Positions 24,491 to 34,799 of a DNA stretch of 64,000 nt are shown here, one piece after another. The stretch lies in NCBI GenBank assembly GCA_025602905.1, contig JAHLKI010000007.1, positions 682,001 to 746,000 of the forward strand. The letters run 5' to 3'. Both the position numbers and the translations under genes were made by a program. The first letter of the stretch is position 1. Every line of letters begins with the position of its first letter. The stretch comes from Phlyctochytrium arcticum. Taxonomy: Eukaryota > Chytridiomycota > Chytridiomycetes > Chytridiales > Chytridiaceae. The notes beneath the pieces were generated by a model. That model was not told the origin of the DNA, did no database searches, and saw nothing but the letters and a program-made list of their open reading frames with translations.

Positions 24491-27313
24491 TTAGGTGGTG
24501 TCAGAGGATTTATCATCAGACAAATCAGAAGATTTAGGTGGTTCGTGATGTTTCGGGGATGGTGGAGGAGTGAGAGTTGAAAGATATTCAACGAAAGCTT
24601 GCACGGCGGGAACGGATTCCGTGTTTTCAGTTGTGACAGTATCTGGGTCCGAGTGGGACTCGGGTAAGGGTGTTGCAGGAAAAGTCTCTGATGGAGAAGA
24701 ATGAGAGGGTATAGGTGATGCTGCCCAGATCGTGTTTCTTGCGCTGGCCAGGTTCTTTTCATGGGCTTGCCACCGAGCTTCGCCAACCTCAGCCTTGACC
24801 ATCCGCATCAACTGTGTCACTCGCACCCAGTCAGGTAGTCCTTCCTCGACATACTGCTGATGGTAATTCAAGGCCAGTTCCCACCGCCTCCAGCGTCTGC
24901 ACCCGCGAATCAAGCCGGTAAAAGCCATACCCGTAGGCGACAGTCCTTGGTCAATCATGGCTGTGAGCACCGCTTGAGCTTGAACAAAGTTGCCACGCCA
25001 CGCGTATTCACGAATAATCTTGACGTACACGTAGCTATCTCGGAATCCGGCCTCCATCATGCGAGCAACGAGAGAATGCATGTCGCGCGTGCCACCAAAA
25101 TAACCATATTCGAAAAGGTCAGTGAAAATTGCAGAGTTCATCTCGATGCCGACGGCGGCCATTTCTTGCAGAATGTCATCAACAGTGTGATGGTTGGTAT
25201 CAGACACCAGCGTCGCATGAATGAGGAATTGGAAAGTTTTGTGAGTCGCGGGTATCTTCAATTCTCCCATGTCGTGCCATAAGCTTTTTATCACGTTCAG
25301 ATTGTTGGAGTAAAGGGCCATAACTCGCTCATATGTGACAGCATCTGGACGAATTTGCAGCGCGAGCATGGTGTTGTAAACGCGTAGCGCGCACTCAGGA
25401 TCGTTTCTCCGAGTAAAATAACTAAGAAAGGCTGCAGTGGTATATTTGTCTGGTTTGAGTCGGCTCTTTTTCCTTGTCCTGGGTATCGTACTTAAGGAAT
25501 TGGACATTATCTCCCATAGTTTGTCGGCAGCCTCGATATTTCCACGCCGCAAATAAGCATCCACTATTTTCGTGAAAAAAAATCGATCCGGAATCAACCC
25601 ACGCCCCACCATTCGCCGCAACACTTCTTCCGCTTTCTCAAGTTCATCGGCTAATACATAGCCACGGACTAGCTCTCCAAACGTAGCTGCATCGATCTCG
25701 ATAGGTGGTGACGCAGCTGCCGCTAAATCCAGGATAGCATGTGCCTGACCAAGATGTTGGGCGTCCACCAGCTGCCGAATAAGTAATGCCAGCAAAATAC
25801 TATCCGGTCGCCCTCCCAAATCACGCATACTGTGGTTCAAAAAGTTGAAGGCACTCGCTAAATCTGTCTCTCCGCGCTCAAGCTGGTTGCCAATCATGAT
25901 CGTTATCGTCGCAATGTCGGGACTCAGCATCTCTGTCTCAAAAAGATTTATCCATTGCGCCGTGTCCTTCCCCAGTCTGCCAGACAAATTGAGTAGTGCA
26001 TTCAGGATCCGAATATCAGCAGACAGTCCGCGGTCGCACATGTCTTGATACAACTCCAGGGCAAGATCATAATTTGAGTCGCGACAGACAATGACGAGCA
26101 GGAGGCGGTACACTGAAGCATCTGGAACTAGGCCACATGCTAAAAGTCGCTGGAATAATGCATAGGCCGTAGGCGCCGACGTCATTGAAAATTTGTGCTG
26201 CTTCAAAAAGCCGGCTGCAAGGGAGGGGGAGGGCACGACACCGCGTTCGCGCATTTCCATAAACAGCAAATCGATACCATCAACATCCTCCGTGGTGACA
26301 GCTGCATCATAGAGCAAGATCCAACTGTCATCATTCGGGGCACCATATCCGTTGTCCACAACATCGTTCACCACGTTCCACGCATATTCAACCGATCGCT
26401 TCTCTCGTCTCAACATGATCCACAGGAGATTGTTCCATCTTGAGGCAGGCACATCTCGGCCAGTTTCTTTGAGCAGTGACAACAGTTGTACCATAGCTGT
26501 GCGCGCATGATATGAACACCCAGTGGAATTCCGAATGAATTCAAATATACGGTCAAAGTCTTTCTCGTCGAGCAGCGAAAACACGCCATGTGCGGCTTGA
26601 AGTTTCGGCCTTTTTCCGTGTGCTCCGAGTGTGACCAATTTGATGACTTTTTCTACGTCCTTGTTTGTTGAAACATTTCTATCCAGTAACGATCGCAATG
26701 CTGCTACGGCACTCATTGCACGCTTTGAGACTGATCCGTCACGAAAGATTGTTTGTAATCCCGACAAAATTCCATCTTTGGTCCGCACATTTTCGTTTTT
26801 GCCGTCAACTGCGCTTGGCCCAGATTGACCTTCCAGAACAGCGTGCGCTCTTTCAATGTTTGGTAGCTCTGCATCCACTTCATACTGACTCCTTGTTGCT
26901 TTGCTGTGATACATGTTACTGCCATTGCTCGGACCCGTGCTCTGATTGGGATTTGGATGCCGTTGAAGTGACGCGACATTGCTGACTGGCTCATACTCGG
27001 ACGCCGTGCTTAGCATGAGGGCCCCAATCGGATGCGATGTGACGATATTTGCCCGTTTTCCGTCCGCTCTGTCTCGCCCTTGCAGCTCTGCCTGGCGACG
27101 CTTCTGCCGTGCAGACGCACCACATCCCGTACTGACATTCCTCCAAATCAGACGCTGCCATCCCAGCATTGCGATACGACCGCGCCGAGTCAAATACGGG
27201 AATCCTTGAGTTACTGCCGGGCATAATGATAGGCTTGTGTCGAGGCTAAGGGTGCGTCTGACAGAGTCCACGGCTGAGAGCGGAAATAGGCGGTAAGTAG
27301 CAATGAAGCTCAT
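24491..27313 (-). CDS. Pentatricopeptide-repeat (PPR) protein, probably mitochondrial, 940 aa
   Basis: A single uninterrupted frame. ATG 27313 was chosen over an in-frame GTG 30 nt upstream. Residues 1-60 are rich in Arg, Ser and hydrophobics with almost no acids (SVRRTLSL, LTRRGRIAMLGWQRLIWR), as in a mitochondrial targeting peptide. From about residue 190 to 830 there are tandem ~35-residue helical hairpins with PPR spacing, for example YRLLLVIVCRDSNYDLALEL, ATFGELVRGYVLADELEKAE and FFTKIVDAYLRRGNIEAADK. PPR proteins bind organellar RNA; this one most likely acts in mitochondrial RNA maturation or translation. Which RNA cannot be predicted here. The C-terminal 70 residues are acidic and Pro-rich, probably disordered. 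It has no intron, in contrast to most neighbours. Confidence 0.9.
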   Translation of the reverse strand: MSFIATYRLFPLSAVDSVRRTLSLDTSLSLCPAVTQGFPYLTRRGRIAMLGWQRLIWRNVSTGCGASARQKRRQAELQGRDRADGKRANIVTSHPIGALMLSTASEYEPVSNVASLQRHPNPNQSTGPSNGSNMYHSKATRSQYEVDAELPNIERAHAVLEGQSGPSAVDGKNENVRTKDGILSGLQTIFRDGSVSKRAMSAVAALRSLLDRNVSTNKDVEKVIKLVTLGAHGKRPKLQAAHGVFSLLDEKDFDRIFEFIRNSTGCSYHARTAMVQLLSLLKETGRDVPASRWNNLLWIMLRREKRSVEYAWNVVNDVVDNGYGAPNDDSWILLYDAAVTTEDVDGIDLLFMEMRERGVVPSPSLAAGFLKQHKFSMTSAPTAYALFQRLLACGLVPDASVYRLLLVIVCRDSNYDLALELYQDMCDRGLSADIRILNALLNLSGRLGKDTAQWINLFETEMLSPDIATITIMIGNQLERGETDLASAFNFLNHSMRDLGGRPDSILLALLIRQLVDAQHLGQAHAILDLAAAASPPIEIDAATFGELVRGYVLADELEKAEEVLRRMVGRGLIPDRFFFTKIVDAYLRRGNIEAADKLWEIMSNSLSTIPRTRKKSRLKPDKYTTAAFLSYFTRRNDPECALRVYNTMLALQIRPDAVTYERVMALYSNNLNVIKSLWHDMGELKIPATHKTFQFLIHATLVSDTNHHTVDDILQEMAAVGIEMNSAIFTDLFEYGYFGGTRDMHSLVARMMEAGFRDSYVYVKIIREYAWRGNFVQAQAVLTAMIDQGLSPTGMAFTGLIRGCRRWRRWELALNYHQQYVEEGLPDWVRVTQLMRMVKAEVGEARWQAHEKNLASARNTIWAASPIPSHSSPSETFPATPLPESHSDPDTVTTENTESVPAVQAFVEYLSTLTPPPSPKHHEPPKSSDLSDDKSSDTT

Positions 27314-28034
27314 GAAGTGTGGGAACCAAGACGGCCCGACCACGTCCGACCCAAGCTCCTATGCACCGGCGATGGGCAGGGAAGTTCAGTGAATAGAAAT
27401 GGAAGCCGCAGCACGCGTTGTTGTTTGTAAAAGAGTGCATGGGAATTCCAAGTTGTTAGAAGCGGAGCCTTTTTTCGAAGGTCCAACCCTCTCCCAAAGC
27501 AACCCAATCCTGGGGTTCCCTCCTTGTGACTCGACTGAAATGGTCCGGCGATCCCTGGGTTTCTGTCGCCCCTTCCTACACAAGCATTGAGTCCACCGAA
27601 TGTGTTGAGAAAACAATCCCGATCACCAATGCCAAAACCTCGCGAGTTCTGCTGCTTGCCTTGTTCGCCGCCTGGCTTGTTGCCATGGCGAAACTCACTG
27701 ATCGTATTAGCCGATCTTTGCACCAACTGCCAATATTTGGACCGGCCAATACAAGCGCATCGCAACTTTCAGGACATTTACAGTTATAAATTCGAATAAA
27801 TATTGAATGATTCAAAGGAAAATTCCACATTTTGAGCGTCTAAACGGACGATATTTTGCATTTTGTGGGGATTTTCCAAATAACGATTCGTCACGTGGTC
27901 CTCTGAAATATTTTTTACCCACGCCGAAACTTTTTAGGAAAGTGACAAACAATTGTTCTCGGAGCTCATTAGAGGAATTAGGGCACAATTGAATTGTCTG
28001 TTTAGGCCTCACTACTAGACTTCAGAACTCAAAT
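27314..28034. other. Divergent promoter region, PPR (-) / PRMT3 (+)
   Basis: AT-rich, no supported gene. Both start codons face away from it, so it should carry both promoters. No clear TATA box was found. Confidence 0.4.
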
Positions 28035-29901
28035 ATGTACGGGGGGGCCTACTGCGATGATGCCCGCTACGAAGTTGCCAGCTCCATAGGGGATGCCGAG
28101 CGTGGTATGTTTTTGTTTTTTTTGAAAATTTGAAAGCGCGACGTTAGACTCTGACATGGACATCAAATAACAGATTTGCATTCCGAGTTTGGTGACGAGA
28201 ATGATACACGATGGGATGATTGGGAAGAGGAGGAGTCGGAAGCACAATGCCCTTTTTGCCCGTTGACAGTATCACCGCCTGTCGCTGCATTTGAACATTG
28301 TCGCAGCGAACACGCCTTTGACTTTAAGCAGATTCGATCAGCTCTCGGTAAGTCTCGCAAGTTCAGCTGCATGCGATGTGATTTACTGATCGCCGTATTT
28401 AGGCCTGGACTTTTACGGCTCGATACGCTTGATTAACCATGTTCGGAATCAAGCAAAAGCCGACCCATCATTTACGGCCGAAACTCTCTTGTCACAAGGC
28501 CGCAAAGCTGACTGGATCAAGGATGATGCGCTCCTGCAGCCTGTACTGTCAGATGATGCCCTTCTGTACGCTTTTGAGGACGAGGATGAAGAGGATTTCA
28601 GTCAACATGCGCCCAAACCCGTCACGAATGGTACCGAAAAGAGTGTTGAAGACCAGTTACGAGAACAGGTTGACGCTGCCGAGAACAGAGCTATGCTGGC
28701 CGAGCGCCGCTTGGATGAGCTGACAAGAGCCTTTGTGCAGTACAAGGATATGGTCCGTGAAGCGTTCCTGGACGAGCCTGTTACACCGGGTGGCAAGGCT
28801 ACTGTGCGTCTCGCTCAATCCGCCAAAGCAAATGGTGTCAGTCCAAGTGCATCAAACGGAGCTACCAATGGTACAGAAGGGGACGAGGAAGAGAATCCCG
28901 AATGGGCCATGGATTATTACTTTGGATCTTATGCCGAGACCGAGATTCACGAGAGCATGTTGAAGGACAGAGTGCGCACCGAGTCGTATAGAGACTTTGT
29001 TTATCACAACAAAGATTTCTTCAAGGGCAAGGTGGTTCTCGATGTGGGCTGTGGAACCGGAATTTTGTCCATGTTTGCCGCTCGAGCTGGAGCATCCAAA
29101 GTCATTGCAGTTGACAACTCTACCATCATCAACAAAGCCCGCAGAATCGTAAAGGAGAATGGATTAGATAACATCATTACCTTTGTGCAAGGCAAAGTCG
29201 AAGAAGTCGTCATCCCCGTTGACTCTGTAGATATTATCATTTCCGAGTGGATGGGCTACTTCCTTCTTTACGAAGGTATGCTCGACTCGGTTCTGGTGGC
29301 ACGCGATCGATGGTTAGCACCCGATGGTATCCTGGCGCCCAGCCGGTCGGATATCCTCATTGCTGCCATCCAGGACGAAGAATGGATAAACGACAAATAT
29401 TCCTACTGGACCGATGTGTACGGTTTCAAAATGGAAACCATGAAGCACGGCTTTTTGAACGATGGAAACGTCGACTTTGCCGATCCACACAGCATCATTT
29501 CGACCACCGCTACTCTTAAACGAATCGACATTGCTGATACCACAGTCGCAGGTCTGGATTTCGAGTCCCCCTTCAAGCTCGAGATTGCCAAGGACGCACG
29601 TGTGAACGGTCTCGTTGGATGGTTCGACATTTACTTTGAGGGTACACACGAGGATGGCCGGGCTTTGGATCAGGTATTCTTCTCCACCGGACCAAAGGAT
29701 AAGGGCACACATTGGAAGCAGACCCTGTTTGCGTTCGAGAATGCACTGGAAGTAACCGCCGGAAGTGTTCTGGAAGGCATCTTTAAATGTGAAAAGTCAA
29801 CGGAAAACCACCGGGAGCTCAACATTTTGCTGGACATGAAGGCGGTTAACGCAAACGGTGAAGTCAGCGGTGAGATCAAGCGATCGTACACTGTCCGATA
29901 G
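28035..29901 (+). CDS. PRMT3: Protein arginine N-methyltransferase 3, 580 aa
   Basis: Type I asymmetric arginine methyltransferase; the classic substrate is ribosomal protein S2 (uS5). Exons 28035-28104, 28174-28347 and 28403-29901 (1743 nt, in frame). The N-terminal C2H2 finger CPFCPLTVSP...HCRSEHAFDF is the substrate-recognition finger that separates PRMT3 from PRMT1. It is followed by the YGSIRLINHVR helix, a coiled coil (~residues 150-195) and the catalytic core: YYFGSYAETEIHE, SAM motif I VLDVGCGTGILSMFAARAG, double-E loop SEWMGYFLLYEGML, and the THW loop GTHWKQTLF. Both catalytic Glu residues are present. The ATG follows AAAT, and a run of seven G lies four nucleotides after it. Length and domain order match other fungal PRMT3 proteins. 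Confidence 0.95.
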
Positions 29902-30234
29902 ACCCCACTACACTTTCCCTTACACCCCTGTTGCGGCATGTATTTTTATTGTATTTATTTACTATTATAGAATATTCTTTCCCGTTCGTGGTCGTTCTTG
30001 GGAGTTTCTTTTTTTTTTGCTGCACATCTGCCTTACTGGCCGTTCCTGCCATACCTCCTTCACTCTCTATGACGAGCAAGGCATAGCTATCGTCGGGAAG
30101 GTGACGTTTGACATACAAGCTACGATGGGTGCCATTTATCACACATTCTACGGCAATTTCATGCGTTGCAACATGCACTACATTTTGGCGTAGCGTATAT
30201 AAGCAATAAGACCTTACAAAATTTATCGAAGCAG
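29902..30234. other. PRMT3 3' region and tRNA upstream flank
   Basis: AT-rich 3'UTR-like sequence with T runs near 30009, then the upstream flank of tRNA-Ala. No gene seen. Confidence 0.4.
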
Positions 30235-30307
30235 GGGGAATTAGCTCAAATGGCAGAGCGCTCGCTTAGCATGCGAGAGGCACGGGGATCGATACCCCGA
30301 TTCTCCA
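30235..30307 (+). tRNA. tRNA-Ala (anticodon AGC)
   Basis: A 73-nt cloverleaf without intron. Acceptor stem GGGGAAT pairs with ATTCTCC, with discriminator A at 30307. The D-arm box is TAGCTCAAATGGC, anticodon stem CTCGC/GCGAG encloses loop TTAGCAT, and the T arm CGGGG/CCCCG has loop ATCGATA. The AGC anticodon (A34 probably edited to inosine) reads GCU and GCC alanine codons. A pyrimidine-rich stretch with TTTTTT follows at 30312, serving as Pol III terminator. Confidence 0.95.
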
Positions 30308-30722
30308 ATTACTTTTTTCGTTATTGTACATTTTACCTTCCCCGCATCCACCAGCAGAACATGCAGGTAGAACTCTCCGAGTCCATTGAAAACATTTGCG
30401 TCTTATAGTTGAGCGTTCTTCCGCACAGCTTCAGCTATACTCCATCTACTCCATTATTATTGACTCCTTGATGTGTGAACGTATCCCCAGATGCCGTACG
30501 TCGGTTATACCTCCTTGAAGTTTGGCATAAATGGACTCGTAGCGAGAGATCAATATCATTACATTGGAGGTTTTAGTTGGGGAGAGTAGGAGCTTTGGAG
30601 TAGTTTTCTGTTGCTGAGAGAAATACTGGAGAAATACCAGCGTAATTGATGAAGAGAGGCGTACGCTGGGGAACAAAAGTGTAGGAACGAACCGGTGGGA
30701 AAAAGTAGACAAAAAATGGAAA
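30308..30722. other. Spacer between convergent tRNA-Ala genes
   Basis: 415 nt with no supported gene. It should contain the Pol III terminators of both tRNAs: a T run after 30307, and on the - strand T-rich sequence below 30720. Confidence 0.4.
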
Positions 30723-30795
30723 TGGAGAACCGGGGTATCGATCCCCGTGCCTCTCGCATGCAAAGCGAGCGCTCTACCATGTGAGCTAGTCCCCC
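30723..30795 (-). tRNA. tRNA-Ala (anticodon TGC)
   Basis: A 73-nt cloverleaf without intron. Acceptor stem GGGGGAC pairs with GTTCTCC, with two G-U pairs. The D box is TAGCTCACATGGT, anticodon stem CTCGC/GCGAG encloses loop TTTGCAT, and T arm CGGGG/CCCCG has the same ATCGATA loop as the neighbour at 30235. It reads GCA/GCG alanine codons. It differs from the first tRNA-Ala mainly in the acceptor stem, the D loop and the anticodon. Confidence 0.95.
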
Positions 30796-31116
30796 GTTTT
30801 TGGATGAATTGCCGATTGTTAACGCGATACTTAACCTATATTTTTCGTAGATCCAGATCTGGCCAGCATAAAACTCAAATGATGCACCCAGAAACCAAGA
30901 GTGAATGAGGCAGGTACAGTAGTATGACAGGCACGGAGGGTGGTGGCTGCGAGAAAACCCTTATACGACGCAAGTTCATGAAGATTATCATGGTAATATT
31001 GGAGCCAGAGGCGCAAGTGCGGATTTCAATTAATGAAAAGCGTTGAATAATGTCTTTGCACAAAGTTGCTACAAGGGGGATGGTGTAGTTTTCCGATTGT
31101 TTCCCGTTGATCATCG

Positions 31117-31128
31117 TATATATAAAAG
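31117..31128 (+). promoter_or_regulatory. Distal TATA box, M1 aminopeptidase
   Basis: TATATATAAAAG, about 230 nt before ATG 31360. A transcript from here would start near 31150 and include the longer protein start. Confidence 0.55.
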
Positions 31129-31344
31129 CGGTCCCCCTTGCAACCCAACGACGACCAGTCTTTTTTTCAGTCCATTGCCATTGATACGGTACATCCCCGG
31201 CATATCTATATCAGATCTTGTTTCTTTTCAGTTCTTTCACCACCAAGTTTCCCAAGTTCCCTGCGAATTTCTCCCGAATTCCTCCACATTTTTTGTGTTA
31301 GAGCGTTGTTTTTGGTGTGCCCAAGTCGTCCCTTGGTCCACGCG

Positions 31345-31352
31345 TATATAAA
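31345..31352 (+). promoter_or_regulatory. Proximal TATA box, M1 aminopeptidase
   Basis: TATATAAA immediately before ATG 31360. A transcript initiated 25-35 nt downstream would lack that ATG and begin translation at ATG 31555. Confidence 0.4.
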
Positions 31353-31359
31353 CAAAAGC

Positions 31360-34300
31360 ATGTCCTGGCTTGGCCGCAATTGTCCCAGCCTTTCTATCGT
31401 CGACTTTCTCTCGCTTCGTTTTGGAAAAGCTACTCGCCCAGCTGCACCCGCACTCACCCGCTCACCTTCATCGTCTTCCGCCGGCAACACCCTTGTAGAG
31501 TCGACCGACGAACCCCTTACCAACTGCTGTAAACACGCCAAGAAGATTGACGAAATGTGTCATCTCGCCAATGCTACTGGCCCTGCTGCTGGCCGCGAGA
31601 TCTTGCCAGCAACTGTAAAGCCTACCCACTATGCCGTGAACATTACTCCCGATTTGGAGACGTTCAAGTTCAAGGGTACCGTTGATATCAGGTACACCTC
31701 CATCTTGAACTCAAAAGGTGTGACATGACTAACACATCTTTCATCACTCAGCTTGAAAATCAACGAAACCATCAAGACCATTGTTTGCAATGCCAACGAG
31801 TTGGAGATCTCGGCAGCTTCCATCACGGTCGTTCACATGAAGACCGAGAGCAAGTAAGTCTTGACCATTGTTTACGCGCGAGAGAGTTTTAGGGTCTGAC
31901 GATTTCCGGTAATTTTCAGGCAAACAGCCACCAACATTACATTGGACAAAAAGGCAGAGACTGCTACCTTTGAGTTTGCCAATGCCATTGAGGCTGGCTC
32001 TACTGCCACTCTCCACGTCGAGTACACTGGTCTGCACAATGACAAGATGGCTGGATTTTACCGATCTACATACACTGGCAAAGATGGAGAGAAAAAGTAC
32101 ATGCTTGCGACCTTCTTTTGTGGTACAGAACATTTTCATTGAGACAGCATTCTTCAGGTTTATGGTTGTAACACAATTCGAAGCAACGGACTGTAGACGT
32201 GCACTCCCCTCCTGGGACGAGCCAAACCTGAAAGCTACATTCGACGTTACACTCAATGTGAGCAAGGACCTTACGGCCTTGTCAAACATGAACTGCGTCA
32301 GCGAGACCGACGTAACAGTTGACAGCAAGAGCTTGAAGGCAGTCACGTTTGCTACCACCCCTGTCATGAGTACCTACGTGAGTTGGCCACAAATGACAAG
32401 GTAGTTTATCCATTACTAACATGGATTATCAGTTGCTCGCCTTTGCTGTTGGCGATTTGGAGTACATCGAGACCAAGGCCAACCCCAAGCAGCCCTCAGA
32501 TGCCAAGCCTCTTACCGTTCGTGTGTACACACTGAAAGGACAGAAGGAACAGGGTCAGTTTGCCTTGGAAGTCTGCGCCCGAACTTTGGAATTCTTTTCA
32601 GAGTACTTTGACATTGCATACCCACTGCCCAAGGTAATATTATAGAAGCCATTCTTTCGATACCTAGATTCTTACTTGCCTGATACAGATGGACTTGATT
32701 GCCATTCCCGACTTCAGTGCCGGTGCAATGGAAAACTGGGGTCTTGTGACATACCGTGAGGTGTACCTTCTCTACGATGAGAAGTCGTCTAGTGCCAAGG
32801 CCAAGCAGCAAATTGCCTACGTTGTCGGCCACGAACTTGCACACCAGTGGTTTGGTAACTTGGTTACCATGGACTGGTGGAGCGAGTTGTGGTTGAACGA
32901 GGGCTTTGCCACATTTGTTGGATGGCTCGCTGTCGACAACCTTTTCCCCGAATGGAAGGTTTGGACCCAATTCTTGAACGACGAGCATGCTCGTGGAAAG
33001 GAATTGGACGGACTCCGAAGCAGTCACCCCATCGATGTTGATGTCAAGAGTCCCGCTGAGATTACCCAGATCTTTGATGCTATTTCCTACTGCAAGGGAG
33101 CGTCTGTTATTCGCATGCTGAACGCCTTCTTGGGTACCGAAACATTCAAGAATGGCACTCGTGCGTACCTGAAGGAGCACCAGTTCTCCAATGCCACTAC
33201 TCTTGATCTTTGGAAGGCACTTTCCGCCGCCTCTGGTCAAGATGTTGCTTCCTTCATGCACCCATGGACCCGCGACGTTGGATACCCCGTCGTGACTGTT
33301 GAAAAGGAGGAGTTCAACGCCGAGAAGGGCGAATTGACTATCCACTTGAAGCAGAACCGTTACTTGGCATCAGGCGATGTTACACCTGAAGAAGACAGCA
33401 AGTCCTTGTGGTGGGTGCCCCTCGGCATCACTACTCACTTGAATGCGCGCGAGCCCACTCAGCACATTCTCTCCGAAAAGACCGCCAAAGTCAGCTTCCC
33501 GTACAAGGAGGGTGAGGGTGCCTTCTGGAAGCTCAACTACCAAACCAATGGATTCTACCGCGTTCGCCTGAGCGAGGAGCAACTGAAGAAGCTCGGTGCC
33601 GTCATCAAGAAGAACCCCGAAGCTCTTACTACGGAAGACCGTATTGGAGTTATCGCTGACGCTTTTAACCTCGCTGTTGCTGGATACGGAAGCACCTCTG
33701 GCGCTTTGGAGTTGCTCCGAAACTTTGAGGCTGAGGAGGACTACATTGTTCTCAGTGAGCTCGCTGCACGCCTCAAGTCCATCATCTCTGCATGGTACCA
33801 AGAAGACCCAGCTGTCACTGAGGGTCTCAAGGCTGTTATGCGCAACATCTTTTCTCGAAAGGTGGAAACACTCGGTTACGAGTACCCCGAGAAGGAAGAC
33901 CACTTGACTGCGTTGAAGCGAACCTTGGTCATTGAGTGCGCGGCTGGTGCCTCTGATGAAAAGGTGGTCAAGGAGCTTCAGAACCGTTTCCACAAGTTTG
34001 CCGCCGGAGATGAAAAGGCTCTTCCCCCCAACTTGCGCAGTATCGCGTACCGCACAGCTTTGAAGAGCAGCACGTCTCCAACAGAAGATTTTGAGGCCGT
34101 CCTCAAGATTTACAAGACTGCTCCTACTGCCGACCAACGCTTGTCGGCTCTGTATGCCCTCGGTGCCATCAACGACCCGGCCCTCGTTGATCGCCTGATC
34201 AACCAAATCGTACTTGACAAGGACTTGGTCCGCCCCAATGAAGCTCCCTACCCGCTCCGCAGCGTGTCCAAGGAGACTCTGGACCCCAAGCACGTCCGTC

Positions 34301-34620
34301 CTTTGCTCTGGCAATTCTCCGTCAAGAACTGGAAGGTTCTTTACGAGCGCTACGCTCCATCCCTCTCCCTCCTCGCCGCCATGCTCACTCTGGGTTTCGC
34401 TGACCAAGTTGGCACCTCCGTCACGGATGAAGTGGAGGCCTGGTTGCGTGGAGATGATTTGTCCTCGCAAGAAGAGAAGGATAAGCGAAAGGAAGAGCTC
34501 AAGTTGGTCAACATGCCGGTTAGCCAGGCCTTGGAGAAGGTCAAGGGAACTACCAAGTGGGTGGAACGTGAGCGGGGTCCTGTAGCTGCATGGCTCAAGA
34601 AGAGCGGATTCGCTGCTTAA
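31360..34620 (+). CDS. APE2: M1 zinc aminopeptidase (Ape2/Aap1, NPEPPS family), 987 or 922 aa
   Basis: Removes N-terminal amino acids from peptides. Exons 31360-31691, 31752-31853, 31920-32096, 32158-32377, 32433-32633 and 32689-34620 (2964 nt, in frame). Diagnostic motifs: substrate-anchoring GAMENWG, zinc site HELAHQWFGN with the third ligand in WLNEGFATF, and the catalytic Tyr region in SYCKGASVIRML. An ERAP1-like helical C-terminal domain follows. The second in-frame Met (31555) starts MCHLANATGPAAGREILPA, just where yeast cytosolic Ape2/Aap1 proteins begin. The 65 extra residues from 31360 are Arg/Ser-rich with few acids at first (SLRFGKATRPAAPALTRS) and could be a mitochondrial presequence. 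Codon use in the large exon is strongly biased (C/G-ending), suggesting high expression. Confidence 0.95.
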
Positions 34621-34799
34621 ATCATTTTTTTTTGTCTTCTGGCTTTCCACACTTTTTTTTTGCCGCGTTTTGAGATTGTAGATTATGAAATATCATTTTT
34701 ACTGAATCAAAAAATTCCCACATCTTGTCCCTCATACTTATTGAAGGTTGCAGAAAGAAAATCAGATTTATGTAAACTAGAAACATCTATTCGCATATA

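Larger units (their letters stand above)
30796..31359. other. Promoter and leader of the M1 aminopeptidase gene
   Basis: No separate gene. It carries two TATA boxes on the + strand, at 31117-31128 and 31345-31352, the second only 8 nt before the first in-frame ATG. C/T-rich leader sequence lies between them. Confidence 0.5.

Noticed and set aside
33370..34650. 426-residue - strand frame opposite the M1 aminopeptidase
   Set aside because: Antisense shadow of a codon-biased gene; no domain and no independent signals.
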